Below are positions 18,309-26,496 of a stretch of DNA of 64,000 bases, piece after piece. Within the stretch, counting starts at the first letter, position 1. Each line of letters opens with the position of its first letter. The stretch covers positions 186,001-250,000 of the forward strand of contig NZ_MZNT01000011.1 of NCBI RefSeq assembly GCF_002042965.1, written 5' to 3'. Origin of the DNA: Paenibacillus sp. 32352 (GTDB lineage Bacteria > Bacillota > Bacilli > Paenibacillales > NBRC-103111). A program made the position numbers and the translations under genes. The notes below the pieces were generated by a model. The model made no database searches. It worked only from the letters and a program-made list of their open reading frames with translations, and was not told the DNA's origin.

Positions 18309-18348
18309 AAGCATGTCGATCCTGAAGTAGGGGCGACATGCTTTTTCG
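18309..18348 (+). terminator. Intrinsic terminator
   Basis: A 10-bp stem AAGCATGTCG/CGACATGCTT (18309-18318, 18334-18343) with TTTTT tail. Confidence 0.8.
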
Positions 18349-18370
18349 TGTTATTAATCTGATGCAAAAC

Positions 18371-18799
18371 TTACTTCATGCTCAGTGAAACAGAGTAAAT
18401 CGGCTTTAACAGAGCATTGAGATAATCTTCAAGACAGCCACGTAAAGTAATATCTTCGATCATCATAATTCGGATGAGGTAGTTACTTTCAATGTAATTA
18501 TCGAGTTCATCTATGGAAGTGACAGAAATTTGTTTTCGGGTTTTCTTCTGACCGAGTAATGCATCTCGCAAACTCGATCTACCTTTTCCATTCAGGTGGA
18601 CATCGAAGACTCGGTCGCGTAGATCACCGGACTTCCCGATATAAACACACTCATCTTGATCAATGGTAGTGAATGCGTATACCCCGCCCTTTTTCGGAAC
18701 AGCGTATCGATCCAGAGTTCGAATCCCGAGAGGAGTCAGATTCATAAAGGAATTAGCCAATTGTTCGATCTGTAGCTTCCATTGGGGTTCGATCTTCAA
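18371..18799 (-). CDS. GIY-YIG nuclease-family protein
   Basis: The 142-residue protein has G-G-V-Y-A-F near residue 34 and C-V-Y-I-G-K-S-G-D-L-R-D-R-V near 50-63, the GIY-YIG core with the catalytic Arg; a conserved-type Glu lies in the C-terminal helix (C-L-E-D-Y-L-N-A-L). The TTG start has GGAG upstream on the - strand. It is a stand-alone single-domain nuclease, perhaps homing or DNA repair, and sits alone on its strand between terminators. A second GIY-YIG protein is encoded at 28319. Confidence 0.75.
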   Translation of the reverse strand: MKIEPQWKLQIEQLANSFMNLTPLGIRTLDRYAVPKKGGVYAFTTIDQDECVYIGKSGDLRDRVFDVHLNGKGRSSLRDALLGQKKTRKQISVTSIDELDNYIESNYLIRIMMIEDITLRGCLEDYLNALLKPIYSVSLSMK

Positions 18800-18920
18800 T
18801 TACATCACTCCGAGAATACATATTTATAATTCCTATTATCTGACGAATGTCGTGTATATTTCAAGAGATGCGGGAGCATCTAATCTATAATAAATAAAGG
18901 ATATTCCTAGAGGGGATGGA

Positions 18921-19397
18921 ATGACGCAAATGAAATTTTTAATGGAACTACGCAAACAACATAATAAATACGGTCAATTATGTTTTGAAAGAGGAAAGGT
19001 GTTCGAATCACCTCATGAGGAAGAACTCGCTCGTCAGAAAATTGATGCGATGGATCTTATCTTAGCATTCATGTTGTCAGCTATTGATCGTAAGTATCCG
19101 TTCATGAAGAAAGGCTTTCGTGATAGTTTACCTGAGCATTCAAGAAACGCTGTAATTGCCTTTTGTAGTGAACTTGAAGATCACAACTATCCAATAGCAT
19201 TAATGCGGGCAGCAAATAAACTTGGAATGCCAGTGGGTCAACTAAAAGTTCTTCTTGATGAAGTTGACGCCCAAATGAAGTCATTAGCTCATGACCAGGT
19301 AAAGGGACTCATAAAGGATAGAACCGATGTAGAGGTCAAAATCACAATGCATTTCTTCTGGCAGAAGGTTCAAATTTTCGAATCGCGTTCAGCTTAA
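18921..19397 (+). CDS. Unknown helical protein, 158 aa
   Basis: AGAGGGGAT precedes ATG 18921. The product is mostly helical and charged. A central L-M-R-A-A-N-K-L-G-M-P-V-G-Q-L-K-V-L-L-D-E-V segment (residues about 92-113) could be a helix-turn-helix. No membrane segment or Cys cluster. Family unknown. Confidence 0.6.
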   Translation: MTQMKFLMELRKQHNKYGQLCFERGKVFESPHEEELARQKIDAMDLILAFMLSAIDRKYPFMKKGFRDSLPEHSRNAVIAFCSELEDHNYPIALMRAANKLGMPVGQLKVLLDEVDAQMKSLAHDQVKGLIKDRTDVEVKITMHFFWQKVQIFESRSA

Positions 19398-19947
19398 GAT
19401 CATTCCACCATTGGTTTTCCTGCTCTTGCAGCCTTAATAGATATTTTTAGCTCTACGAGCCGCACAAATCGATTTCTTGGTGACCTTTTGACCACGAAGC
19501 CGTTTGGTCGCTCACAAGCCCTCGTAAAGCTCGGCTGGTAAAAATCCTCTGTTCCCCAATTAAGGGGTTATGCCCTACCTAGTCTTGGGGGTCGGTAAAT
19601 TTCTTTCCTCTATTATTATAGAAGGAAGGCAGTGCGATCCCCTCGACCGCCTTGTGTCATTATCGCAAAAGAACACATTACCGGCTTCTTGCTTCCCTCA
19701 CTCGTGGTAGCTCTATTATATATAAGGAACTCGTCACGGCGGTCGATTCTCGGCAGTTTGCCGACCATCGCGTAGAAGAACACATGACGAAGATTATTTT
19801 TCGTCTGGGGTTCAATATATCCACCACCCAAGTTATCATAACGACCATAACTCTTAAGTTTTGGACTCCCAATTCCTGCTCGATTTTCCGACGGTGTTAT
19901 GTGGGTTAAATTGGTGTCAAAACTTAGGATCATAATTGAAGGCTAAA
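19398..19947. other. 550-base stretch without a secure gene; two weak - strand frames
   Basis: One - strand frame runs 19616-19933 (105 codons from ATG) without a clear ribosome site. A second - strand frame, open about 19557 to 19414, reads plausible basic protein (F-Y-Q-P-S-F-T-R-A-C-E-R-P-N-G) but has no start codon. They may be pieces of one decayed gene. No RNA gene or terminator was recognised. Confidence 0.3.
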
Positions 19948-20556
19948 ATGTCGGGGACGGTGGTCGTAATGGTAGTAAGACGTGGTTATATTCGTGTTTC
20001 AACGGTTGGGCAGTCCAAGCATGGCAACAGCTTAGAGAATCAGATTAATGCTCTTGTCGCTGAGGGGGTCGACCGCGAAAACATTTTCTCGGATACGTAC
20101 ACAGGGACAAAAATGGATCGACCTGAATTTACTAAGCTCTGCTCAATACTAATAGAAGGCGACACGTTGGTCGTGACCAAGTTAGATCGATTTGCCCGCA
20201 GCATGATTCAGGGCGCACAGATCGTAAATGAGTTAATCAATCGCGGGATTCGAGTACACATTTTGAATATCGGGATTTTGGACAACACGCCAACCAGTAA
20301 GTTAATCCGAAACATCTTCTTCGCTTTCGCTGAGTTTGAACGCGATATGATCGTTGAACGTACTGGCGAAGGAAAGGATCTTGCCAAGCAGAAGGAAGGC
20401 TTCCGAGAGGGTCGCCCTAATAAGTTCACGAAGGTTCAACTCAACCACGCGATCAGTTTGCTCGAAACCAACACCATTAAGCAAGTCACGAGCCTGACTG
20501 GTATAAGCGAGAGTACTCTAAAAAGAGAAATGAGAAAGCGCAGAGCTGTATCATGA
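19948..20556 (+). CDS. Small serine recombinase (resolvase/invertase family)
   Basis: The catalytic domain begins R-G-Y-I-R-V-S-T with the nucleophile Ser, followed by Y-T-G-T-K-M-D-R-P-E-F, L-V-V-T-K-L-D-R-F-A-R-S and F-A-E-F-E-R-D-M-I-V-E-R. The C-terminus is a short helix-turn-helix (about residues 150-200, ending R-K-R-R). At about 200 residues it is resolvase size, not a large integrase. The start is taken at ATG 19948, with GAAGG upstream; ATG 19969 is possible. It could resolve dimers of, or invert, part of the element. Its ATGA overlap with the next gene implies coupling. Confidence 0.85.
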   Translation: MSGTVVVMVVRRGYIRVSTVGQSKHGNSLENQINALVAEGVDRENIFSDTYTGTKMDRPEFTKLCSILIEGDTLVVTKLDRFARSMIQGAQIVNELINRGIRVHILNIGILDNTPTSKLIRNIFFAFAEFERDMIVERTGEGKDLAKQKEGFREGRPNKFTKVQLNHAISLLETNTIKQVTSLTGISESTLKREMRKRRAVS

Positions 20557-20849
20557 TAACCGTTCGAGCTGATGGTAATGCTGTCGTTGTCGATTTTGGG
20601 GACATAGTGATCAAGATCCCATCGGGGTATGATTGCCCGATCTCGGGAGTAAGGTTAGGGCGGGGCGGCATTGTGTATTTCTTTGCTGATGGTGAAGAGG
20701 ACTTCTTATCGATTGGTTCGACAGTCTTCGGTGAGGAACCGCGCTTCGTTCCTTTCGAGTACAGCATCCTAGTCGATAAGCACGATCAGGGGGTTCAAGG
20801 TTTAATCGAACTGATAAAGCGTATTTCAGCTAATAACTGGTTATCCTAA
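20553..20849 (+). CDS. Small unknown protein coupled to recombinase gene
   Basis: The 98-residue product starts in the ATGA overlap with the recombinase stop. It is beta-rich and glycine-rich in the middle (G-V-R-L-G-R-G-G-I-V-Y), with no Cys cluster or membrane helix. Its 3' coding end (20744-20770) and downstream sequence recur in decayed form at 22262-22350, across the HxlR/oxidoreductase cassette. Function unknown. Confidence 0.6.
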   Translation: MITVRADGNAVVVDFGDIVIKIPSGYDCPISGVRLGRGGIVYFFADGEEDFLSIGSTVFGEEPRFVPFEYSILVDKHDQGVQGLIELIKRISANNWLS

Positions 20850-20892
20850 GGTTGGATTATGGAGAAAGGATAGTGGCTCTACACTTTTGAGA

Positions 20893-20936
20893 GACTTACA
20901 TATTACGCATAACTAATATGTAAGTCATTTTATATT
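20893..20936 (+). terminator. Strong hairpin terminator
   Basis: A 13-bp perfect stem (20893-20905 with 20914-20926), eight-base loop, then ATTTTATATT. Confidence 0.8.
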
Positions 20937-21013
20937 CCGGACGGAGACAATCATCAGTTGAGGATTAATGGTTCGCTAACGGGCAGCAGTTTAATTTGAA
21001 ATACCCCAAATGA

Positions 21014-21382
21014 CTATTCTATTTTATCACCAAACTTCTTTCCGAATTCCTCCATGAGATCAATGATGGGAATCAATTGTTCCCCTTTTGGGGTTAATGA
21101 ATACTCAACACGCGGAGGAACCTCGGGAAAAACTTGGCGATTAATTAAGCCATCCGCTTCTAACTCTCGAAGTTGCTTGGTTAAAGACCCTTGTGAAATC
21201 CCCCACAAAAGAGTCTTAATTTCATTGTATCGATGCGGCTTAACCTTCAAAAACCAAAGGATCAGATACTTCCAACGTCCCGAAAGCAGGTTTTGAGTAT
21301 AGGCAATACCGTATATTTCTCTGTGATCCGTCTTACATTCTTCATTAAATCCATCTTTGCTTATCCTAGACAACCTTTCCAC
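21014..21382 (-). CDS. HxlR-family transcriptional regulator
   Basis: The 122-residue protein shows the HxlR winged-helix signature: L-L-S-G-R-W-K-Y-L-I-L-W-F-L, then R-Y-N-E-I-K, then S-Q-G-S-L-T-K-Q-L-R-E-L-E-A-D-G-L-I and V-E-Y-S-L-T-P-K-G. It is divergent from an NADP-dependent oxidoreductase gene. HxlR-type regulators typically control such a divergent oxidoreductase in response to reactive electrophiles or quinones, so this is probably its local regulator. A GTAC-type inverted repeat lies in the intergenic region. Confidence 0.9.
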   Translation of the reverse strand: MERLSRISKDGFNEECKTDHREIYGIAYTQNLLSGRWKYLILWFLKVKPHRYNEIKTLLWGISQGSLTKQLRELEADGLINRQVFPEVPPRVEYSLTPKGEQLIPIIDLMEEFGKKFGDKIE

Positions 21383-21395
21383 CTCATTTTACTGT

Positions 21396-21417
21396 TAGGT
21401 ACAAAAAATAGTACTAT
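21396..21417. promoter_or_regulatory. Candidate HxlR operator
   Basis: GTAC (21399-21402) and GTAC (21411-21414) flank an A/T-rich spacer just upstream of the HxlR start. A third GTAC lies at 21467-21470 nearer the oxidoreductase promoter. Inverted GTAC half-sites are a known HxlR-class pattern. Confidence 0.45.
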
Positions 21418-21524
21418 GTCATTATTTATTGCCCTCTTCAAAAAAGTGAGCAACGTATATATATTAGTACATGTAAACAATTTACTCAATCGGGGTCAAT
21501 ATAAATGGTATTGGAGGAACAAAA

Positions 21525-22256
21525 ATGAGATTCGGAATTATAGGTGCAGGACCAATTGGGTCAAATATTGCGAAAAAGTTGGTTGAGAGCGGACATGATG
21601 TCAAAATTGCAGATGCTCGTGGGATTGAACGCTTGGAAGGAAAAACACTTACAGGAACACCTGTGTCCGTAGAAAATGTAATACAAAATATTGATGTTCT
21701 TATAACTTCTATCCCTTTCCATGCGCTGCCAAGCATTCGCAACATTATAGATAAAGTTGGGGAGGAAGTAGTCGTTGTAGACACTTCAAATTATTATCCT
21801 CAAATCAGCGGTAATATCGAAGACGTTGCGAACGGAATGGTTGAAAGTGTTTGGGCATCCAATCAATTGGGAAGACCCATCATTAAAGCTTTCAACAATT
21901 TCTTAGCCTATACCTTAGAACATCATGGAACTCCCGAAGGGACTAATGGACGCATTGCCATAGCGGTTGCTGGCGATAATCTATCACATAAACAAATCAT
22001 CATGGGTGTAGCAAACGATATAGGCTTCGATGCCGTAGATGGTGGTTCTTTAAGCGATTCTTGGAGGCAGCAGCCAGGAACCCCAGGCTACTGCACCGAA
22101 CTTACAAAAGAGGATCTAGCGATAGCCTTAACTAAAGCGAATAAAGAAAAAGCGCCAATTCTGCGGGATAAGGTGATGGAAAAGCTTGTAGCTTCAGAAG
22201 GTGGATTTGCCATTCAAAATGTTGTTAAAGCCAATAGGGAAGTATTCAATTCATAA
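21525..22256 (+). CDS. NADP-dependent oxidoreductase (F420-dependent reductase-like fold)
   Basis: The N-terminus has a Rossmann dinucleotide motif G-I-I-G-A-G-P-I-G-S-N-I-A-K, then I-T-S-I-P-F-H-A-L and V-V-D-T-S-N-Y-Y-P, the layout of the NADP oxidoreductase/F420-dependent family; the centre reads K-A-F-N-N-F and A-G-D. The 243-residue length is usual. The gene is divergent from hxlR-type regulator 21014-21382 and has a GGAGG ribosome site. It is metabolic or detoxifying cargo unlike its nuclease-rich surroundings and appears inserted as a cassette. Substrate unknown. Confidence 0.85.
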   Translation: MRFGIIGAGPIGSNIAKKLVESGHDVKIADARGIERLEGKTLTGTPVSVENVIQNIDVLITSIPFHALPSIRNIIDKVGEEVVVVDTSNYYPQISGNIEDVANGMVESVWASNQLGRPIIKAFNNFLAYTLEHHGTPEGTNGRIAIAVAGDNLSHKQIIMGVANDIGFDAVDGGSLSDSWRQQPGTPGYCTELTKEDLAIALTKANKEKAPILRDKVMEKLVASEGGFAIQNVVKANREVFNS

Positions 22257-22261
22257 GTTAG

Positions 22262-22350
22262 ATTTCGTTCTTTCGAGTACAGTATCAGCTTATTGGGAGT
22301 ATCTCTGCGTCGGTTGGACAACCTAAAGGTCGGATTGTGGTAAAACAAGG
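22262..22350 (+). pseudogene. Decayed copy of the 3' end of the gene at 20553
   Basis: TTCGTTCTTTCGAGTACAG here (from about 22265) matches 20746-20765 with one base missing. Further on, CTAAAGGTCGGATTGTGG matches CTAAGGTTGGATTATGG after the 20849 stop. The middle is shortened and diverged. It probably marks the far side of a cassette insertion or an old duplication. Confidence 0.45.
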
Positions 22351-22356
22351 CTACTT

Positions 22357-22380
22357 CCAACCCAATCACCCGACCAGACC
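22357..22380 (+). repeat. Dispersed C-rich motif, copy 3
   Basis: Reads CCCAATCACCCGACCAGACC at its core, in the gap upstream of the DNA ligase gene. Confidence 0.5.
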
Positions 22381-22448
22381 TATCCTTTCCATCATCTGCT
22401 TATATCATGGGTGCAGCATGGATGTTATGCTAAAAATGGTGATACTCC

Positions 22449-23294
22449 ATGATACACATTCCAATAAAACCAATGTTACTTCATAAGTCTGACGCTGTCC
22501 CTTCGGGGGACAACTATATACATCAGCTTAAGCTCGACGGTCATCGTTGCATTCTTTCGTTCAGCAAGTCAAATGGGTTTCGTCTTTTTACAAGGAATCA
22601 AAATGATTGTACAAGACAGTACCCTGAAATAAGCCGCGCTGATCTGGACGCTGACGATGTTGTCTTAGACGGAGAACTGGTCGCAATCGTTGACGGTAAG
22701 CCTTGCTTCGAGACAATGTTGGAGAGGTTCCAAGCCCGCAAGCCCACGGATCTTCTAATTGCGTCAAAGCCGGTATCGTTCGCAGCATTCGATATTCTCT
22801 ACCTGAATGGTAAGGATTTAACTAAGATGAAGCTTACCGACAGGCTTGATCTTCTGAAAAAGGTGGTTACTCCATCTAGTGTGATAACGGTCTGTGATTC
22901 ATTCGAGGATGGGGTTCAGCTTTTCGATGCGACCAAGAAGCTGGGACTTGAGGGAATAGTGTCCAAGTCCAGGGACTCGATATACCATCTCAATACACGC
23001 AGCTCCAATTGGATTAAAGTGAAGAACTACCTTTACGATGTCGTACAGATCGATGCGATCCGCAAATCACAGTTTGGATGGTCGCTTCAGAAGGATGGTC
23101 AGTATGTGGGGTGTACAGAATTAGTTCCCCCTGCCGAACGAAGAGCATTCTCAAATATCGCGCAGCAGCTTGTGCGCGGCGAGGATAAGAACTGGATTTA
23201 CCTTCATCCCCATATTAAGTGCAAGGTAAAGTTTCAATGCTACACGAAGCATAACTTGCTCAGAACACCGAGCTTTGTTGAGTTCGTCATATAG
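22449..23294 (+). CDS. ATP-dependent DNA ligase, stand-alone
   Basis: All nucleotidyltransferase motifs are visible: motif I K-L-D-G-H-R (adenylated Lys near residue 29), III V-L-D-G-E-L-V, IIIa F-A-A-F-D-I-L-Y-L, IV E-G-I-V-S-K and V W-I-K-V-K-N-Y, followed by an OB-fold C-terminus of about 90 residues. At 281 residues it lacks the polymerase and nuclease domains of LigD and is like phage or LigD-ligase-domain enzymes. No Ku gene lies nearby. It may repair breaks made by element nucleases or recombination. GGTGAT precedes ATG 22449. Confidence 0.9.
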   Translation: MIHIPIKPMLLHKSDAVPSGDNYIHQLKLDGHRCILSFSKSNGFRLFTRNQNDCTRQYPEISRADLDADDVVLDGELVAIVDGKPCFETMLERFQARKPTDLLIASKPVSFAAFDILYLNGKDLTKMKLTDRLDLLKKVVTPSSVITVCDSFEDGVQLFDATKKLGLEGIVSKSRDSIYHLNTRSSNWIKVKNYLYDVVQIDAIRKSQFGWSLQKDGQYVGCTELVPPAERRAFSNIAQQLVRGEDKNWIYLHPHIKCKVKFQCYTKHNLLRTPSFVEFVI

Positions 23295-23304
23295 CGCAGC
23301 GAAG

Positions 23305-23334
23305 AGTGCCGAGAAATCGGCATTTTTTATTTTT
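23305..23334 (+). terminator. Intrinsic terminator, recurrent family
   Basis: TGCCGA-GAAA-TCGGCA stem-loop (23307-23322) then TTTTTT. Nearly the same sequence recurs after the next gene (25579-25608). Confidence 0.8.
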
Positions 23335-23439
23335 CACTTGATTCCTTCTTGGAATGATGGCTACTATAAATGCTTTATACTGCATTTCACGCGCAAATAA
23401 TGTATTATTTAGGAAATGTTATTTGTGGAGTGAGTAAGT

Positions 23440-25563
23440 ATGTCATCACGAAAAAAGACGACTGAACAATTCAAAAGCGAAGTCTACGCTCTTGTTGAGG
23501 GTGAATATGAGGTAGTTGGAGAATACATATACGCTCTAGCCAAGATTAGCATGCGCCATAATACATGTGGTCGCAACTATGAGGTTACACCTGCTCATTT
23601 TTTAACAGGTAACCGTTGCCCCTTTTGCTCTGGTAAATACAGGACAACGGATGACTATAGTAAGATCGTGAACGATCTGACCAATGACGAGTATAAAGTA
23701 CTAGGAGAATATACGAAGGCTTCAGCTAAGGTATCTATGAAGCATATAGCTTGCGGAAACGAATTTCTTATGACTCCTAACAGTTTTATGGGAGGGCAGC
23801 GATGTCCGAATTGTCCCTTAAAACGGGATGAAGCTCGTAGACAGTTTGAGGAGCGAGTAAGGAGTTTGGTGGGAGATGAATATGAGTTCCTGTCACCATA
23901 CGAAGGGGTAGACAGCAAGGTAAAAATGAAACATGTCCCATGTGGGAATGAATATTTAGCTAATCCTTCGGGATTTCTCAGAGGAGAACGCTGCCCTAGC
24001 TGTGCGCGACTTTCGCGTACACGAACAGTTGAGCAAGTAAAAGAAGAAATTGATGTATTGGTCGGTAATGAATACTTCTATCATGAACCGTCCAAAACTC
24101 ATGTAATGAATACGGACAAAATCACGATCACGCATAATATTTGCGGACATACTTATGAGGTTCTCTTGAGTAATTTTCTTCGTGGAACACGTTGCCCCCA
24201 ATGTAGCAAGGCTTCTAAGCTGACGCATGATGAATTTCTTTTAGAAATCAGATCACTAGTTGGAGATGAGTATTCAGTCCTTGGACAATATAAAGGGCGC
24301 AGTAAGAAAATAGAGTTCCGTCATAATATATGTGGTCATGCATACGTTACCACTCCAATGAGTTTTGTTACAGGAGCACGTTGTATCCCTTGTGGTATTA
24401 AGGCTCGAAGTGAAACCCCTCGGAAGTCGCATGAGCAAATCATCAAAGAAATTCATGATTTGGTGGGCGATGAATATAGTTTAGTGAGTCAGTATCAGGG
24501 GATTAAAGAAAAACTGACGATGAAACACAACTCCTGTGGTTATGAATATAAAGTCTCTTCAAATCACTTTTTTAATGGCACACGCTGTCCTTCTTGCTTT
24601 GGTAAGAATAAGAAATCTACAGAAGGTTTCATCAACGAAGTTCAGGAGCTCGTTGGTGAGGAGTATCGGGTGCTTGGTGAATATAAAAATGCCCGTACTA
24701 AGATTGAGATGCAACATATGAGTTGCGGTTACCATTATAGCATCGTTCCAGATAGCTTCCTACGTGGGACTCGATGTCCAGCATGTTACGGAAAAATCAA
24801 AAAGAATACGGAAATTATTAAAAAGGAAATTTTTCAATTAGTGGGCAACGAGTACACCGTTTTGGGTCAGTATGTAAATTCGGGTGCACCTTTATTGATT
24901 AGACACAACACATGCGGCAATGAATATGAGACTAGGACCGGAAATTTTCTGAAGGGGTATCGATGTGGGGCATGTGCAAATAATCAAAAGAAAACCACAG
25001 AATCGTTTATCTTAGAAGTACGTGGAAAGTTTGATGATGAATACGAGATTCTTGGAGAGTACATTGATTCGCGATCTTTAATATCAGTCCGACATACAGC
25101 ATGTGGTTTCGAATATTCAATTACTCCTGATAATCTATTACGAGGTAAAGGTTGCTTTTATTGTAATCGAATGTCTCAGCCTGAGAAGGATCTTTATCAT
25201 TTATTGCTTTCAAATAGTGTGAATTTTGAAATGCAGAAAGAGTTTAATGATTTGCAGCATGATGGAAAATTACGTTTTGATTACTGCATCTATCTCGGGG
25301 AAGGTAAAGATGAGTTTGTTCTTATCGAATATGATGGTCTACAACATTATAAGCCTGTGTTCGGTGAGGAAAGTTTTTCGAAGACTAAAATGCGTGACGA
25401 GTTAAAAGTAGCATATTGCCAGCAACACAACATTCCCTTAAAGAGGATTCCTTATTATAAAAATCATGTGAAGTCACTAGCTAATTTCCTTGAGACGTTT
25501 GGATTTGCAGTGAAAATACCTGAACAACTCAGGCAGAATAGAGCGTCAATCTTACAGCATTAA
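23440..25563 (+). CDS. Nine-module zinc-binding array fused to Vsr/PD-(D/E)XK-like nuclease
   Basis: The 707-residue protein consists of nine tandem modules of about 62-66 residues. Each has the pattern F/V-x-x-E-V...L-V-G-x-E-Y-x-V-L-G-x-Y...H-x-x-C-G...F-L-x-G-x-R-C-P-x-C, giving three Cys and one His for zinc. The last 110 residues are a nuclease domain: P-E-K-D-L-Y-H-L-L, then L-R-F-D-Y-C-I-Y, then L-I-E-Y-D-G-L-Q-H-Y, as in Vsr-like/EDxHD endonucleases. Likely the modules bind DNA and the C-terminus cuts it. A five-module homologue lies at 48851. GTGGAG precedes ATG 23440. It resembles a free-standing homing-type or restriction-type enzyme; the target is unknown. Confidence 0.8.
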   Translation: MSSRKKTTEQFKSEVYALVEGEYEVVGEYIYALAKISMRHNTCGRNYEVTPAHFLTGNRCPFCSGKYRTTDDYSKIVNDLTNDEYKVLGEYTKASAKVSMKHIACGNEFLMTPNSFMGGQRCPNCPLKRDEARRQFEERVRSLVGDEYEFLSPYEGVDSKVKMKHVPCGNEYLANPSGFLRGERCPSCARLSRTRTVEQVKEEIDVLVGNEYFYHEPSKTHVMNTDKITITHNICGHTYEVLLSNFLRGTRCPQCSKASKLTHDEFLLEIRSLVGDEYSVLGQYKGRSKKIEFRHNICGHAYVTTPMSFVTGARCIPCGIKARSETPRKSHEQIIKEIHDLVGDEYSLVSQYQGIKEKLTMKHNSCGYEYKVSSNHFFNGTRCPSCFGKNKKSTEGFINEVQELVGEEYRVLGEYKNARTKIEMQHMSCGYHYSIVPDSFLRGTRCPACYGKIKKNTEIIKKEIFQLVGNEYTVLGQYVNSGAPLLIRHNTCGNEYETRTGNFLKGYRCGACANNQKKTTESFILEVRGKFDDEYEILGEYIDSRSLISVRHTACGFEYSITPDNLLRGKGCFYCNRMSQPEKDLYHLLLSNSVNFEMQKEFNDLQHDGKLRFDYCIYLGEGKDEFVLIEYDGLQHYKPVFGEESFSKTKMRDELKVAYCQQHNIPLKRIPYYKNHVKSLANFLETFGFAVKIPEQLRQNRASILQH

Positions 25564-25578
25564 ATTAGCTACACCGAA

Positions 25579-25608
25579 GAGTGCCGAGAAATTGGCACTT
25601 TTTATTTT
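25579..25608 (+). terminator. Intrinsic terminator, recurrent family
   Basis: AGTGCCGA-GAAA-TTGGCACTT hairpin with TTTTATTTTT tail, sharing about 20 bases with the terminator at 23305. Confidence 0.8.
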
Positions 25609-25851
25609 TGTCGTTGAGTCCTTTATAGGTTGAGTAAACTCAGTGTGGGATTTTTATTACATATCCTCGATTTGCGTATGTGAATCTTCACTTAGCTTCT
25701 TCTATTTGTTAGAGGAACTTTTCTAATCGCTCGAACAGGGTTCGATTTCAGCAGTTAGTGAACGAGAACAAATATAAGTACAAGGAGATAACTGAATAAA
25801 AACAACCAGTACAACAACACCAGCACTCAACTTTGAAAGGAGCTTCTTCTT

Positions 25852-26038
25852 TTGTCCACTCTCTTACATATCTATCTCAACCGTTTCGGCATCCTGCGCG
25901 AATCCGCCGCGCATGGAGTTCAGTCCCTAAAGCTATACGGATCGGCATTCTTTTAACTCACGCGGAACAGGTGCAAAGCTCCGAGCAGCCGACATCATGG
26001 ATCTCGACCCCAATTGCACATACGTTTCGTAGTCCCTA
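25852..26038 (+). pseudogene. Broken MNT-type nucleotidyltransferase fragment
   Basis: AAAGGAG (25836-25842) leads to a TTG at 25852, and the frame reads A-A-H-G-V-Q-S-L-K-L-Y-G-S-A before a TAA at 25954. This matches the N-termini of the intact nucleotidyltransferases at 35351 and 36093 (A-A-H-A-V-K-Q-L-K-L-Y-G-S-V). Past a frameshift, the neighbouring frame continues R-G-T-G-A-K-L-R-A-A-D-I-M-D-L-D to a stop at 26036, a possible remnant of the DxD region. The rest of the gene is missing. It is a decayed third copy, retaining a good ribosome site. Confidence 0.6.
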
Positions 26039-26077
26039 GTGGCAGTAACACAATCCAATCACGAGAGGTGTATAAAA

Positions 26078-26344
26078 ATGCGATTTCGTCATATTTGCGA
26101 GGTTTGCGGTAAGGAAGAAATTTTATCGCCCGAAGAAGGTTTTGAACAAGGATGGGACTACCCACCTAGAATGTATCAGTTCAATATTTTATCTCCGAGA
26201 ACCTGCGGGAGTTGTGGAATTGATCGCACTTTATGGTGGGCATTGATCGTTGAGGGCAAAAAACCATCCGACCTAGATGAGAGACAGCTCCAAACGTTAG
26301 AGCGTATCAAAGAGGAGCCAAAGAGTATTAAGGTAACCGATTAA
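26078..26344 (+). CDS. Small zinc-ribbon-like protein
   Basis: The 88-residue product has C-E-V-C-G-K near residue 6 and C-G-S-C near residue 46, a four-Cys pattern for one zinc ion. The start is taken at ATG 26078 with GAGAGG upstream; an earlier in-frame GTG at 26039 lacks a ribosome site. Between the cysteines lies an acidic E-E-G-F-E-Q-G-W-D-Y-P-P segment. It follows the broken nucleotidyltransferase. Family not recognised. Confidence 0.65.
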   Translation: MRFRHICEVCGKEEILSPEEGFEQGWDYPPRMYQFNILSPRTCGSCGIDRTLWWALIVEGKKPSDLDERQLQTLERIKEEPKSIKVTD

Positions 26345-26374
26345 TCTTATAGTAATGAGGATAGGTTGCTCACG

Positions 26375-26402
26375 AAGGTGCTGTAAAATCAGCACCTTTT
26401 TT
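26375..26402 (+). terminator. Intrinsic terminator, recurrent family
   Basis: AAGGTGCTG (26375-26383) pairs with CAGCACCTT (26390-26398), then T run. Confidence 0.85.
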
Positions 26403-26496
26403 CCACGCCACAGGATCAACCTTCATTAGTACGAGCAAAAAGTTATTTATTGCACATGAGTCAATTTGTAATTGTAACTGGATGAGGAGGATATTA

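Noticed and set aside
23440..25563. Regular repeats that could suggest a CRISPR array
   Set aside because: The spacing of about 190 bases and diverged DNA are due to protein modules; the frame is open throughout. No CRISPR array or cas gene was seen in the window.
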